A program made the translations under genes and the position numbers. A stretch of 64,000 nucleotides of DNA from Toxorhynchites rutilus septentrionalis (taxonomy: Eukaryota; Arthropoda; Insecta; Diptera; Culicidae). The stretch covers positions 51,358,393 through 51,422,392 of the forward strand of contig NC_073746.1 in the NCBI RefSeq assembly GCF_029784135.1, given 5' to 3'. The notes beneath the pieces are model-generated. The model had not been told where the DNA came from. It saw only the letters and a program-made list of their open reading frames with translations, and made no database searches. Of the stretch, positions 49,370 to 60,092 are shown piece by piece (the stretch's first letter is position 1; each line of letters starts with the position of its first letter).

Positions 49370-50392
49370 GTTTTTCAATCAATCGCAATTAACAGGATAG
49401 CTTCAGAAGATTATTCTTCCCCATCAGTAGGATATTTCCGTATCCAATATTGTATGCGCCCGCAATCGATTATTGCTCAGTCGCCGAAAGTTCCGAGCTC
49501 AGAGAGTTCATTCCCCTCTAGTTTGCCTTCCAAATTGCCATCGTAAACCACACCTTCTCTCGATTCAATCACACACAAAAAGCATACTTAAGCGATATTC
49601 TGGTGGTGAGACCAAGCCCCGGGCAAGGGGATATGATCCGCGAGTCAAGATGTGCTACAAATTTAGCTGTCATTGCCAAACCTATCAAATTACTCGGCGA
49701 ACTCAAGGCAAATCTATGGAACAAGGTGCGCCCATTCGCTAACTAAAAAAAGAATTGTTTTTTGAAAAAAAAAATTTTACATAGAAATTACATAGAATAC
49801 AAATTGAATACAGAAAAGTAAATTTTCATTCATTATTTTTTGTTCTAGAAGTGTGTTAATTTCGTCCTTAATTTCGTTTTCCAAATGGCGCAAATCATTA
49901 TGGTGCCTTCAACGCAAAGACAATAAATGAAACGCTTGCAGCGTAAAACGTAATGAATATAATGAATATAGCAATGAGTATTTCATAAAGTATCAGTATA
50001 TTCCACAAATTGTGCTCAATCGTCTTAATTTACTTTTGTGTATTTTTAAATGGCTGCAGAAAACCACTTCACGTTTTGACCCACCTGGTAGTATGTTAAG
50101 TGCCTTGTTTTACACCAGCTTGAGAGTTTGGCAGTTCTCGCGAGTGACAGTGGTCGCAAATTGCATTTGCGACCCGGACATGTTTGACGCTGTCAAATCC
50201 TATGTGCTAGTATACGGATGCCCTCAGGCTGGGTGAGACACATTCATTTTTCGTGAGGACATCGACAAGACAACATCATTGCCTAACGTGCTGGAGGAGG
50301 TGGACGGCGAAGGATCGACACATACACGCGCAGAACTCTTTCCGTTAGGATGCCATTCAGCATCGAGAAAGTTCCGGAAAGATCTAATCATT
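49370..50392. other. Sequence between repeat copies
   Basis: The GC-richer segment 49440-49740 carries an 89-codon open frame without a domain. 49741-50160 resembles the sequence at 9130-9290 and 10580-10740 (GAAACGCTTGCAGCGTAAAA; GACCCACCTGG.AGTATGTTA), i.e. another dispersed repeat. Confidence 0.4.
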
Positions 50393-50537
50393 GCTGGAAA
50401 ATAATCTGCCAGTTCCTTTGGGAATTTTGAAAATATATTCATGTGAAAGAGTTTAATTGAATGTTTTCTATCCATGTAACACTGTGACCAAATATGTTTC
50501 AATCAAGTGCTATTAACAGGTGGTTATCGAGTTGGTA

Positions 50538-51383
50538 TTAACCACTGGTGGGCTTCCAGTATCGAGGAAAATGTGGAAATAACTAATCGTTACTGAAAAT
50601 AATCTGCCAGTTCCTCTGGGAATTTTCAAAATATATTCATGTGAAAGAGTTTAATTGAATGTTTTCTATCCATAAAATATCCATATAATACATTTGGGTT
50701 TGTGATTTGTCAATCAAGTACAGCTAGCAGGTTAGCTTCTGAAGATGATTCTTCAGAACAAGGTTTTTCGTATCCTATATTGGATGCATAAAACCTTGTG
50801 CCTCCAACGTAATGCTCTCGTTTTCGAAGTCTCCCAAATATTCATTCATTCAGAATGGATTTAGATTCAACTTCAAACAAATGATCTCTAAATCAACGAT
50901 AGTCCTACGTCACCCTTGCGGTTATACCATAGATATAACCCACTTCCTGTTTTTTACTTTTAGTAATTCTGGCTGAAATTTTCATTTAAACTGGCGAGAG
51001 CGACAAAACCGAATCTGTTCGTTCTCTTATTTTCAAGTCGCAGGAATATTGCAGTAGATTGATTTTAATTTAATTCAATTCATCAGCTATATCTATAAAT
51101 TTACACATAAGTTTCATATTTTATATTTTAAATTTCATTTTAAGTTCTCACCAGTAGTAATTAAGATCAAGAACTGGAGAATTTTTAGCATACGTTCACT
51201 AGTTTTAGAATAGATTAAGTATTGTTTAGGATAGATTTCAATTCACCTTCAATGTTACTTTGTTTTTCTTTGTCTATTGTTCAACCTTCCTATTTTTCTA
51301 TCATTCTTTACAGCTGTCGTAGGGCTGTCGATAATGTAGGATTATTTGGATACCCGCCAACCTACCTTTCGACGTGGCGTAAC
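50538..51383 (+). repeat. 846-bp direct repeat, copy A
   Basis: Runs from TTAACCACTGGTGGGCTTCC to CGACGTGGCGTAAC. Copy B at 54184-55029 has the same length and differs at only a few bases. It includes the terminus with hairpin GGTTATA / TATAACC (50920-50926 with 50934-50940). Confidence 0.9.
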
Positions 51384-54183
51384 CTAGGTAGTGCGGACTG
51401 AATCAAAACGGCTGTCAAAAAAGATCCAATTGAAATGTCAAAAGAGATCCAACGATCAGGAGTGTTATTTTTCTTATGATAATCAACACTATAAAAGAGG
51501 TATTGTTGTCAAGGGCAAAAATAATTAAAATTATAAAATGAACCAGCTACATTTATCCGTCAATTGTTTAATTAACCATTGCATCTCTGAAAGAGCATCT
51601 CAACCTTTCACTGAGCAACGCATTTTTAATCTCCCCTCTCTTTGACATAACGTTTTTTCCGAACGAAATAAAAACAAACGAAGTCAGAGTCACGTAAATG
51701 TTTACTCCTGCGATTTGAAAATATTCGATAAAAAGTGGAAGGAAGAGATGCCAGATGATTTTTGAAAAAAGTCTGTAAAAACATGTGAATGTCTGTTAAA
51801 AATATGGAAAAGTCTGTAAAAGTGTACAGATCTATAGAAATGTTTTTTAACGTTAATTTTCACATATTCATAATTACTTTGTACATCGCGATGCACGTAA
51901 GATTGTATTTTGTATATATATACAGCCATTCCATGCCAAACCAATATAGTGGTTCTCAGATCTTCGTCAAAAGTGGTAATTTTGTTCTTTATCGCAAAAC
52001 ATTAAACTCGTATTTTTTTATTTTTTCATTAGGGTGCCCATTTCCATTTTAGGGTGATCCAAAAAAATTATTTCTTTCCACTTTTTCAAAAATGACTTTT
52101 TTCAAAAATTTATAACTTTCGAACCACTTAACCGATTTAGATGATCGACATATCAAATTCAAGCCAATGAGCTTTAATTGAGATATATTGAACTTGCAGA
52201 TAATATGGATCCTATTTTCGCAATTATTGATTGTAGTCGGTTTTTAATGTATTCATGGCTTTGGACTAGGGGGCGCTTTTTTTTCTATATTTTTATTTGA
52301 AAGCTGAAAATTTTACATAAAATATCTTGATATCAGAGATGCTATTTTTTTGTTTTTGAAATATGATTTTTCAGAACTAATCGATGGTTCGAAAACAATT
52401 TTTCCCACTACAAAAAGTCATAACTTTTGAACTATTGGACCGATTCCTATCATCGACATATCAAATTGAAGCTTACGAGTTATTTTTCTATGGAAAAATT
52501 TTACTTTTGCGAAAAAATTGAATTTTTTATTTTTGTAATTATTGATTCAGTTAGTTTTTCATAGTTTTCTCGGTTAAAGATAGGAGCGCTATAATTTTTT
52601 ATATTTTTCATGGAAAGCTGAGGATTATTTACCTAACATATCTCGATATCAGAGATGCTATAATTATCGTTTTTAAGTTATAACTTTGTAAATTTAACAT
52701 GTTTTAAGTCTTCGATCAATATTCATATGTGACTGAACTAGACCTATGCTACTAGAATCCAAACTTCCCGCAAGTGTGATATTTTTTCAAATTTTGCTTA
52801 TTGGCTTCCATTTAATATATCGATCATCTAAATCGGTTCAGTAGTTAAAATGTTATGATTTTTTGCAGAATGTTATTTTTGGACAAAGGGGGAAAAATGA
52901 TTTTTCGAACCACCGGTTAACTTTGAAAAATCATATCTAAAAACCGGAAAAATAGCATCTCTGATAACGATATATGTTATGTAAAAAATTCTCAGCTTTC
53001 AAGAAAAAATATAAAAAAATATAGCGCCCTCTAGTCCAAAGTCATAAAAAAATAAAAATACGGCTACAATCAATAATTACTAAAATATAATCATTTTTTT
53101 CGCAAGTTAAATATTTTTTACTAAAAGGCTAGGTCATTAGTTCAATTTTATATGTCGATCTTCTAAATCAGTGATTCAAAAGTTATTAATTTTCATTTGT
53201 CATTTTTGGGAATAAGTGGAAAAAATTGATTTTTCGGGCCACTTAATAACTTATGTGTTGTAAGTGTGTTTAAATGTTTCAACAATCTACACATACATAC
53301 ATATATACGCGTTGTTAATTTTTATAAAAATCAGTATTTCTTCGTTGATATATTGGACATCCACCAAGGCTTGCGGTCTTGTCGTTGATGAAATTTATAA
53401 GAAAATGCAGTGAATATTTTCCATCCGCCATGCAAGGCTATACAAGTTTTAGATCACCACACGGCCATGAACCATGTCTGTGGTAACAATATCGAACAGT
53501 AACCCATATTTCGTCATAAGCAGACCCGAAAGCGAATGTAAGTTGTTGAAAATAGAATGAAAATTTTTATTCGATGTTGTTTAAATACTTAGAAGACATA
53601 GTCCTGACCCTAACTTAACTATTCTTCAATAAATCTCCTTGCATTTCAGCAAAACAATCTTATCTAGAACAGAAAATAATTATCAGAGACAATTTTCGTT
53701 CAAGATTTTTCCTTACCTGCAGAGAATGCAATTTTTCATTAATTGTGAATAACCGTATCCTTTCTTTCGTCTGCAATGATGTCATGGAAAAAGTACGAGT
53801 TCCAAACTTTATACACACCAGATTGGCCAACCAGAAAGACTGCCGGGCCGCAGGTTGAGTATCGCTGGTCTAACGTCATGTGTATTGATATAAACTAAAT
53901 ATAATAACTTTTCTGTATTAAAACTATGGAAAAATGTCATATGGTGAGTCGAATATCTTTGATGTGATGAATAAAGCCTCTTATTTTTCAAAAACCTGTG
54001 AAATATTTTTGTATCCAAAAAGTCTACAACAAAAATGAAAAGGGTTTTACAGATGTCTGTAAATTTACAAACATATTTGTAAATCTGGCATCCCTGGTGG
54101 TCTGAGAATTTATTGCAAGAAATCGCTTGAAAACATGCATGAATTTGCTTGAAAATGAAGTGGATTGAGTCCGCACCACTTAG
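51384..54183. mobile_element. 2.8-kb foldback TIR element
   Basis: The left tip CTAGGTAGTGCGGACTGAAT and right tip (read inward) CTAAGTGGTGCGGACTCAAT are inverted copies. A second inverted pair, GATGCCAGAT / ATCTGGCATC, lies at 51749 and 54084. The middle (52040-53260) holds inverse copies of a segment around GATGATCGACATATCAAATT. A hAT-like end lies at about 53821-53875. No long frame is present. TAAC borders both tips and may be the target duplication. Confidence 0.55.
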
Positions 54184-55029
54184 TTAACCACTGGTGGGCT
54201 TCCAGTATCGAGGAAAATGTGGAAATAACTAATCGTTACTGAAAATAATCTGCCAGTTCCTCTGGGAATTTTCAAAATATATTCATGTGAAAGAGTTTAA
54301 TTGAATGTTTTCTATCCATAAAATATCCATATAATACATTTGGGTTTGTGATTTGTCAATCAAGTACAGTTAGCAGGTTAGCTTCTGAAGATTATTCTTC
54401 AGAACAAGGTTTTTCGTATCCTATATTGGATGCATAAAACCTTGTGCCTCCAACGTAACGCTCTCGTTTTGGAAGTCTCCCAAATATTCATTCATTCAGA
54501 ATGGATTTAGATTCAACTTCAAACAAATGATCTCTAAATCAACGATAGTCCTACGTCACCCTTGCGGTTATACCATAGATATAACCCACTTCCTGTTTTT
54601 TACTTTTAGTAATTCTGGCTGAAATTTTCATTTAAACTGGCGAGAGCGACAAAACCGAATCTGTTCGTTCTCTTATTTTCAAGTCGCAGGAATATTGCAG
54701 TAGATTGATTTTAATTTAATTCAATTCATCAGCTATATCTATAAATTTACACATAAGTTTCATATTTTATATTTTAAATTTCATCTTAAGTTCTCACCAG
54801 TAGTAATTAAGATCATGAACTGGAGAATTTTTAGCATACGTTCACTAGTTTTAGAATAGATTAAGTATTGTTTAGGATAGATTTCAATTCACCTTCAATG
54901 CTACTTTGTTTTTCTTTGTCTATTGTTCAACCTTCCTATTTTTCTATCATTCTTTACAGCTGTCGTAGGGCTGTCGATAATGTAGGATTATTTGGATACC
55001 CGCCAACCTACATTTCGACGTGGCGTAAC
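54184..55029 (+). repeat. 846-bp direct repeat, copy B
   Basis: Near-identical to copy A over its whole length. The copy ends at the same word GGCGTAAC, after which the flanks differ. Confidence 0.9.
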
Positions 55030-55191
55030 AGGGCGTAACTAACAATAATATATAGACTGTTTTTCTCAGCTAGTTGTGAATTGATTTTGACTGAAAAAAT
55101 TGAAACTGGGAGATATGTTGGCATAAAAAAATGCAGCCAAAATCAAAACAGAAGCCGAGACACAAAGCCCAGACAAAACCCCAATGAGCCG

Positions 55192-55372
55192 TCCGTCTCC
55201 GTCAATTATTCTTTTCTACAAATCCTGCTGGTCGTTTTCGTTGAACGTATGCTGACGGGTCGTTACGTTGCCGGTGTATGTGAATGTTTTCATAAGAATT
55301 GCATGGTAGAATAACTGACGTAACGGAACGTGAACGTGACGTGGATGTTGTATGTGAATCGCACTTATATGG
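55192..55372 (+). repeat. 181-bp dispersed repeat, copy 1
   Basis: Matches 60823-61006 (CCGTCTCCGTCAA; GTTGAACGTATGCTGACGGG; GTAACGGAACGTG; GATGTTGTATGTGAATCGCA). Ends CCGTC.. and ..GACGTGG suggest a small MITE. Confidence 0.65.
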
Positions 55373-56273
55373 TCCTGCTTTACTATAGCGAAACCCACTG
55401 CACAGACAAGTGCACAGCAATAATGATACAAGAAAAATTACGTCATCATTCGGTCAACATTTGCGGAGTGCAACGAATGGGAAAGAGAGCGGTGTTGCCA
55501 GTAAAACTTTGCGGTCTATATGAACATACACATTTCAAGGGACAGCGGCATTAAAAATGAAAAATATTATCTGTCTACCCTTCCCTTAGCCTCTATCGAG
55601 CTAAATAATCATATAGTTTGCACTCTCTGAGACTAAAAAATCAGGATCTGCTACATTAGCTGATTAGAATGATTCATCGCTTTGCGTAGTCCGTACGATC
55701 CTGCTGTTTCATGATGCATGGAGAGGTCGATATGCATATGTTAGAGGCAAAGAAGAAAATAAACTTTCTGCACCGAAAGCGTATATGATGGTTCTGTTTG
55801 CGTGTCGGTGTATCATGAATAGAGACGTCGGTTAATCGTTCGAATAATTCAAATAATCGAATATCTGAAATTATAATCGAGTAATTTGGTATCGAATAAT
55901 TTAAAATCAAAATATGAATACATCGAATAATTGCCACTGTAATCGCGATTAATGAATTAAAGAATTTTTCTCAAGGCTAATGCATTTTTAGGTTGAGAAT
56001 TAGGCTATACAGTTTTTTTATCCAACATTTTTTCATCCAACCATCTAACATCGATAATCCGATAGACCACGCGACCAGAATGACAACGTGATACGTGATT
56101 ATTACAAGAAATAAATATTCGCTCGATTAATCGTATATTGAAAAACAATTATTCGAATGAATCGAATATTGAAAAATGTCCGAACGATTAATCGATAATC
56201 GAATAAATGAAAAATTTAGACATCAATAATCATGAAGTGCGAACCCGCGGGGGGAAATGATTTGTGTATGATC
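55373..56273. other. Spacer with ATTAATCGA-rich block
   Basis: 55820-56220 contains many ATTAATCGA/TCGAATA words like 38205-38640, probably ends of one transposon family. No gene is seen. Confidence 0.4.
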
Positions 56274-56276
56274 ATG

Positions 56277-57682
56277 GGCCCTATTACAGAAATCGAATCG
56301 AGGATTCGATACAATCACTATCACTATCACACCGAGTAAAATCTAGAATTATAGAAATCGAGGAAAACTGCTCGATTCGTTAGCAAGCTCGAATGTCAGC
56401 GGTTGTGATGAAATATTTTGAAACAAGTTTGAAATGTTTCATGAAGCACTATATAAAGGATGCCAAATCTATTTTTGAGGCATCTGCTATGAAAATGTAT
56501 TTCCAAAAGTGTTAATATGGTTATGTTTTGGAGTAAATTGATATTCCCTCAAAAAATAAAGCTTAGTAGGCCTAAGGCACGTATACATGTGTAATAAAAA
56601 CGACAGCGTGGAACAATTTGCTGTACAAAATAATAATTATTAGGAAATCTATGGAATTCCGTAAAGAGTCATGCACGAATATCACTTTTTTTTAGCAAAA
56701 CAATGTTTGTTATTCATGTGATTCTGTTTTAGCGTCGATTTCTTGTTGTAGCGGCGTCGATAGCTTTATTGTATTGGGGCAACCACATGTTGCTCTAAAT
56801 TCTCGCTTGTTGCGTGCTAGTGTTTTCTTTACCTTTCCCCTCATGTCAATCCAAACCTGTAATTTAAATAAAATCATTATTGTTTTGCAGGATAGCTTTA
56901 GCATATGGTATAGAGCATTATAACACTCCGACCATTAGTTTGATCTATTGTAGTGTAAGCGGTATAGTTTGGCATATTATAGCAATGAAAAAGAAAATTG
57001 CTGCCAAAAATAACGTACTAATGTATGCTAGTAAAGAAAGCAATTTTTAGGAAGGAAATTCGGTTGAAAGAAATTCAAAGAGTATGATAAAATTTACTTA
57101 TAAAAGTTATGTGTATCGTAAAAGAAATACTTATTTTTTGCCATTCTGAACCTAGATGCATTGGTGGTCTCAGTGCATTAAGCTCCTCTCTGAATTCCTC
57201 CAACTTTTCCTACACCGGGAATATATTAGGACTACCTCCACAAGTACCTCGAGCAATCTCGCTTCCATTGTTTAGGAGCCGTTCAAACTGGTGGTGATTT
57301 GTTTTTTTTCTTCCGCCACTCATTTTCAACCACTGAAATATGCGCTGGAATTAGATTCTGCATTGTAAGTTATAACATGATTTTATAGACTATTCTGGCA
57401 GCACCGTAAAATAAATGCTGATCAAAACAAACGAACATGTGTTGCAAATTGCATATATTGAAGCGTTTCTGAAATGTTTCCCAAAGAGATTTAAGCCAAA
57501 ACAAAATAATTCTCTGAAGATATGCAACAAGTGAACCAAACAACTCGAAAAGTTCTGACACTTGCATCGATAGTTATCATTCGCTCGGTGCTATCGAATT
57601 GCTCGATTTCTATAATAGTAAAATAGAGTTAACGAGCAAAATTCTTATCGCTTATAAAATTATTATTTCTATAATAGGGCCC
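56277..57682 (-). mobile_element. PIF/Harbinger-type transposon, decayed
   Basis: The left end GGGCCCTATTACAGAAATCG and right end (read inward) GGGCCCTATTATAGAAAT are inverted. CAT flanks both, a 3-bp target duplication. The element contains a Myb/SANT-like gene on the minus strand (56710-57297), the accessory DNA-binding protein typical of Harbinger elements. The transposase gene itself is not seen. Confidence 0.72.
56710..57297 (-). pseudogene. Harbinger Myb/SANT-like DNA-binding protein, broken
   Basis: Two minus-strand parts. The first, 57297-57130, codes HQFERLLNNGSEIARGTC, a stop, then KLEEFREELNALRPPMHLGS with EWQK. The second, after an acceptor TTTAAATTACAG (before 56868), codes VWIDMRGKVKKTLARNKREF, RATCGCPNTIKL and LQQEI. 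Together they give the trihelix Myb/SANT-like domain with its usual intron after the EWQK tryptophan. The donor has ATAAGT where GTAAGT is expected, and there is an in-frame stop in the first part, so it is inactive. Confidence 0.7.
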
Positions 57683-57949
57683 CATATTTGAACGAACGAA
57701 AGCGATTTTTTCAGTGAATGGATCATTTGGCAAACACTGGACAAACCAAAATCATTTACTACGAAATATTATAATAGAAGGAAAATGTAAAGGGTTAAAT
57801 TAGAACATTTGATATGAATTAGAAGTATGTATATGAAGAGCTCTGTGATTGATACAATCCCCTATATTTTTTCTTAATAAAACACAGGTTTTTCGAGATA
57901 TTGAGTTCGAATTCATTCTGGTTGAAGTTCAACTCTTACATTTTAGGAA

Positions 57950-59062
57950 TGAAGTTCGATCTTGGTCATAGGACCATCACGGGCCCGATTACAGCGATCA
58001 ATCCGTTGAACCCAAGTTTCCACTACTCGGCCACGCATTTCGACATCTGGCCAAAAATAGTCTTTCATTATGTCGAAAAGCGCTCTCCATTCAGACGGTA
58101 ATGCGGGCGCTACACGATTCTTCCAACGTTTCGAATGTTAGACTCAAACATTTTGCTCGATGAATCGACAAATGCTATGACGAATGTGCTGCTACACGGT
58201 GAAGTGAATGTTCGATCCAATGCACTCGGTCCAAACATTCAGCGAGTATTTGGATCGAATGTTTATTGTTTTTATTTACCATAAAAAACGTTAGGAAACT
58301 GGATGACGATGCGAGTATTGAAATTGCTGCCGTAGCAATTGTACTGATATCGGGATGTAAATTAAAAATGCTTGAAATTAACATTATTAAACTGCAATAT
58401 TTTGTCGAATATTTCGAATTTTATGAATCAATTTCATAGTTCCTTCATCTAAAACTTGTAAACAAACCAATCTGCAAAGATAGATTCGGACGAATCGTGT
58501 AGCGGTGTATCGAATGTCATCGTGTGCCGAATCAACGAATGACAAAAATCCTTTGACTCGTGCCACTCGCGTTGGAAGGTAATCCACAACGAACGGATTA
58601 CCTTCCAACGCGAATATTTGACACTCGACATTGGAGGTTCGTAGCTCGTCAGTCGACTACACGATGCGTCGAATCATCGAGCGTCCAGCATTCGAGGGTG
58701 TTCGTAGCATCGTGTAGCGTTGGCTTAACATGACGGTCATTCTCATCGACGAAGAAATACGGCACAATCACTCCTCACTTCGAATGCGATGGTGTTTCTT
58801 GAAGCACATGTGGGTTTGCATCTGACCAACAACGCGTATTTTGCTTGTTGGCAAAGCCCTTTAGTTAGAAATGAATCTCATCGCTTGAGATGATTTTGTG
58901 ATGAAAATCATCATTTTCAAGATTCGCCAGAGCCCAATCGGAGAAGTTGCGGCGCTTCATATGGTCAAGTGACTTTCGTTCTTGAGTCAATTTGATCTTG
59001 TAAGGATGTAGCCCAAGATTTTTTCACAAGATACGCCATTAAAGATTCGTTCACACTAGGAC
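57950..59062 (-). pseudogene. Mariner-like transposase pseudogene, split by a MITE
   Basis: The minus strand from 59062 codes RIL.KNLGLHPYKIKLTQE, HMKRRNFSDWALANLENDDF, IISSDEIHF, FANKQNTRCWSDANPHVLQE and VDENDRHV up to 58729. The MITE 58102-58725 then intervenes. From 58098 the line continues NGERF..MKDYFWPDVEM and RVVETWVQRIDRCNRARDGP to about 57950. IISSDEIHF carries the first catalytic Asp region. The middle block with the later catalytic residues, and the N-terminal DNA-binding part, are deleted. Several stops and frameshifts are present. The family is an insect mariner/Tc1-type group with an SDE.HF motif. Confidence 0.78.
58102..58725. mobile_element. MITE inserted in the mariner relic
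   Basis: TAA at 58099-58101 and 58726-58728 flanks inverted ends with CGCTACACGAT (left TGCGGGCGCTACACGATTC; right, read inward, AGCCAACGCTACACGATGC). A 3-bp TWA duplication is typical of Harbinger-type MITEs. It contains a perfect 18-bp hairpin at 58568-58612. Confidence 0.7.
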
Positions 59063-60092
59063 ACCAAACTGTAAAGTCGCTAATGGATGACCCTTTATAA
59101 CTACACGACCTTGTTAATGAGTAACTAATAACTGTAGAAAAACAATTGGGGAAGATGATTGAAAGCTACTAAAACTACACAGCTTAATACTTTGAACTCG
59201 ATTTACTCAAAATAATAGTTATGTTACTTAGTCCGGTCTGACTGAACACCAACCATCTGTGATAGTAGTGATGATGCTTGGTAGATATTTGTTAGCATTT
59301 CTATCGCGTTAGGGTCAAAGCGGCATAAATGGATTTCAAATCATCGCAACAATACTTCTAAGAAAGATCGATGAATCGCCCGAACATAATGCATCTCGTG
59401 GAACTTTAGAAAATTTTGAAGTTATTTCCATCGTGTATTGGCAGTTTCCAACTGAAATTTTAATGGCTGCTAAAATGCTCTATTACATCGAACGAAAATG
59501 TAGAAGGCAAGTAAACCGTACTTATGCTATCCATCGGCATACGATAGCTAATCTAAAACCATAAAACATAAATTATCTTGTTATCGACGGATTGCATGGA
59601 AAACTGTCTCATTGCAACTCCAACGAAGTCGGTAAACATCTCGATAACGATCTTTCACCAAGCCCGCCGATCATCACAGCAGAAACCTCTCAGTTTCTGT
59701 GACACCGTCAGCACATCGTTACTTCGACATTCAAATCGACTCATACGCTACAAAGTGGAATCTCGGATTGCCTACTGCGCCTGCCACAATCACATCAATC
59801 GTCATCAACCAGGTAGTAGTCATTAATGTTGCGAACTTCATGCGTGGGTGCCTGGCAAAAGCTCGCTGAACATCATTGTGATCGCTATTGATGGACGTGT
59901 CATCATCATTATCATTTCGTTGTTGGCTTGCTGGGATAGAAAACGAGAGTGAAAATTCAGCCACCGCGTTCGGTGCGCGGTTAGTTGTGTTCTAGATTTG
60001 GCGCCGATCGTGTGTTTTTCAGAAAAATCCGTGTTAGGAGCAAATTTTGTGAATTGTGTTCCCAAGTCACTGAGACGAACCTTAGAAAAAGC
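59063..60092. promoter_or_regulatory. Upstream region of the clip-protease gene
   Basis: 59063-59900 has no recognised gene. 59901-60092, just before the start codon, is less AT-rich and likely holds the promoter and 5' UTR; no TATA box can be assigned with confidence. Confidence 0.3.

Larger units (their letters stand above)
48498..50913. mobile_element. Palindrome-family element of 2.4 kb with internal repeats
   Basis: The left end GACGTAGGACTACGTC (48498-48513) and right end TAGTCCTACGTCA (50900-50912) are inverted. Inside are the 198-bp tandem repeats (48974-49369 and from 50393) and a non-coding middle. It parallels the 584-bp element at 6437-7020. No transposase is recognised. Confidence 0.4.

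Noticed and set aside
50538..55029. LTR retrotransposon reading of the 846-bp repeats
   Set aside because: No TG...CA ends, no primer-binding site or polypurine tract, no gag-pol between them, and the inner segment has its own inverted tips.
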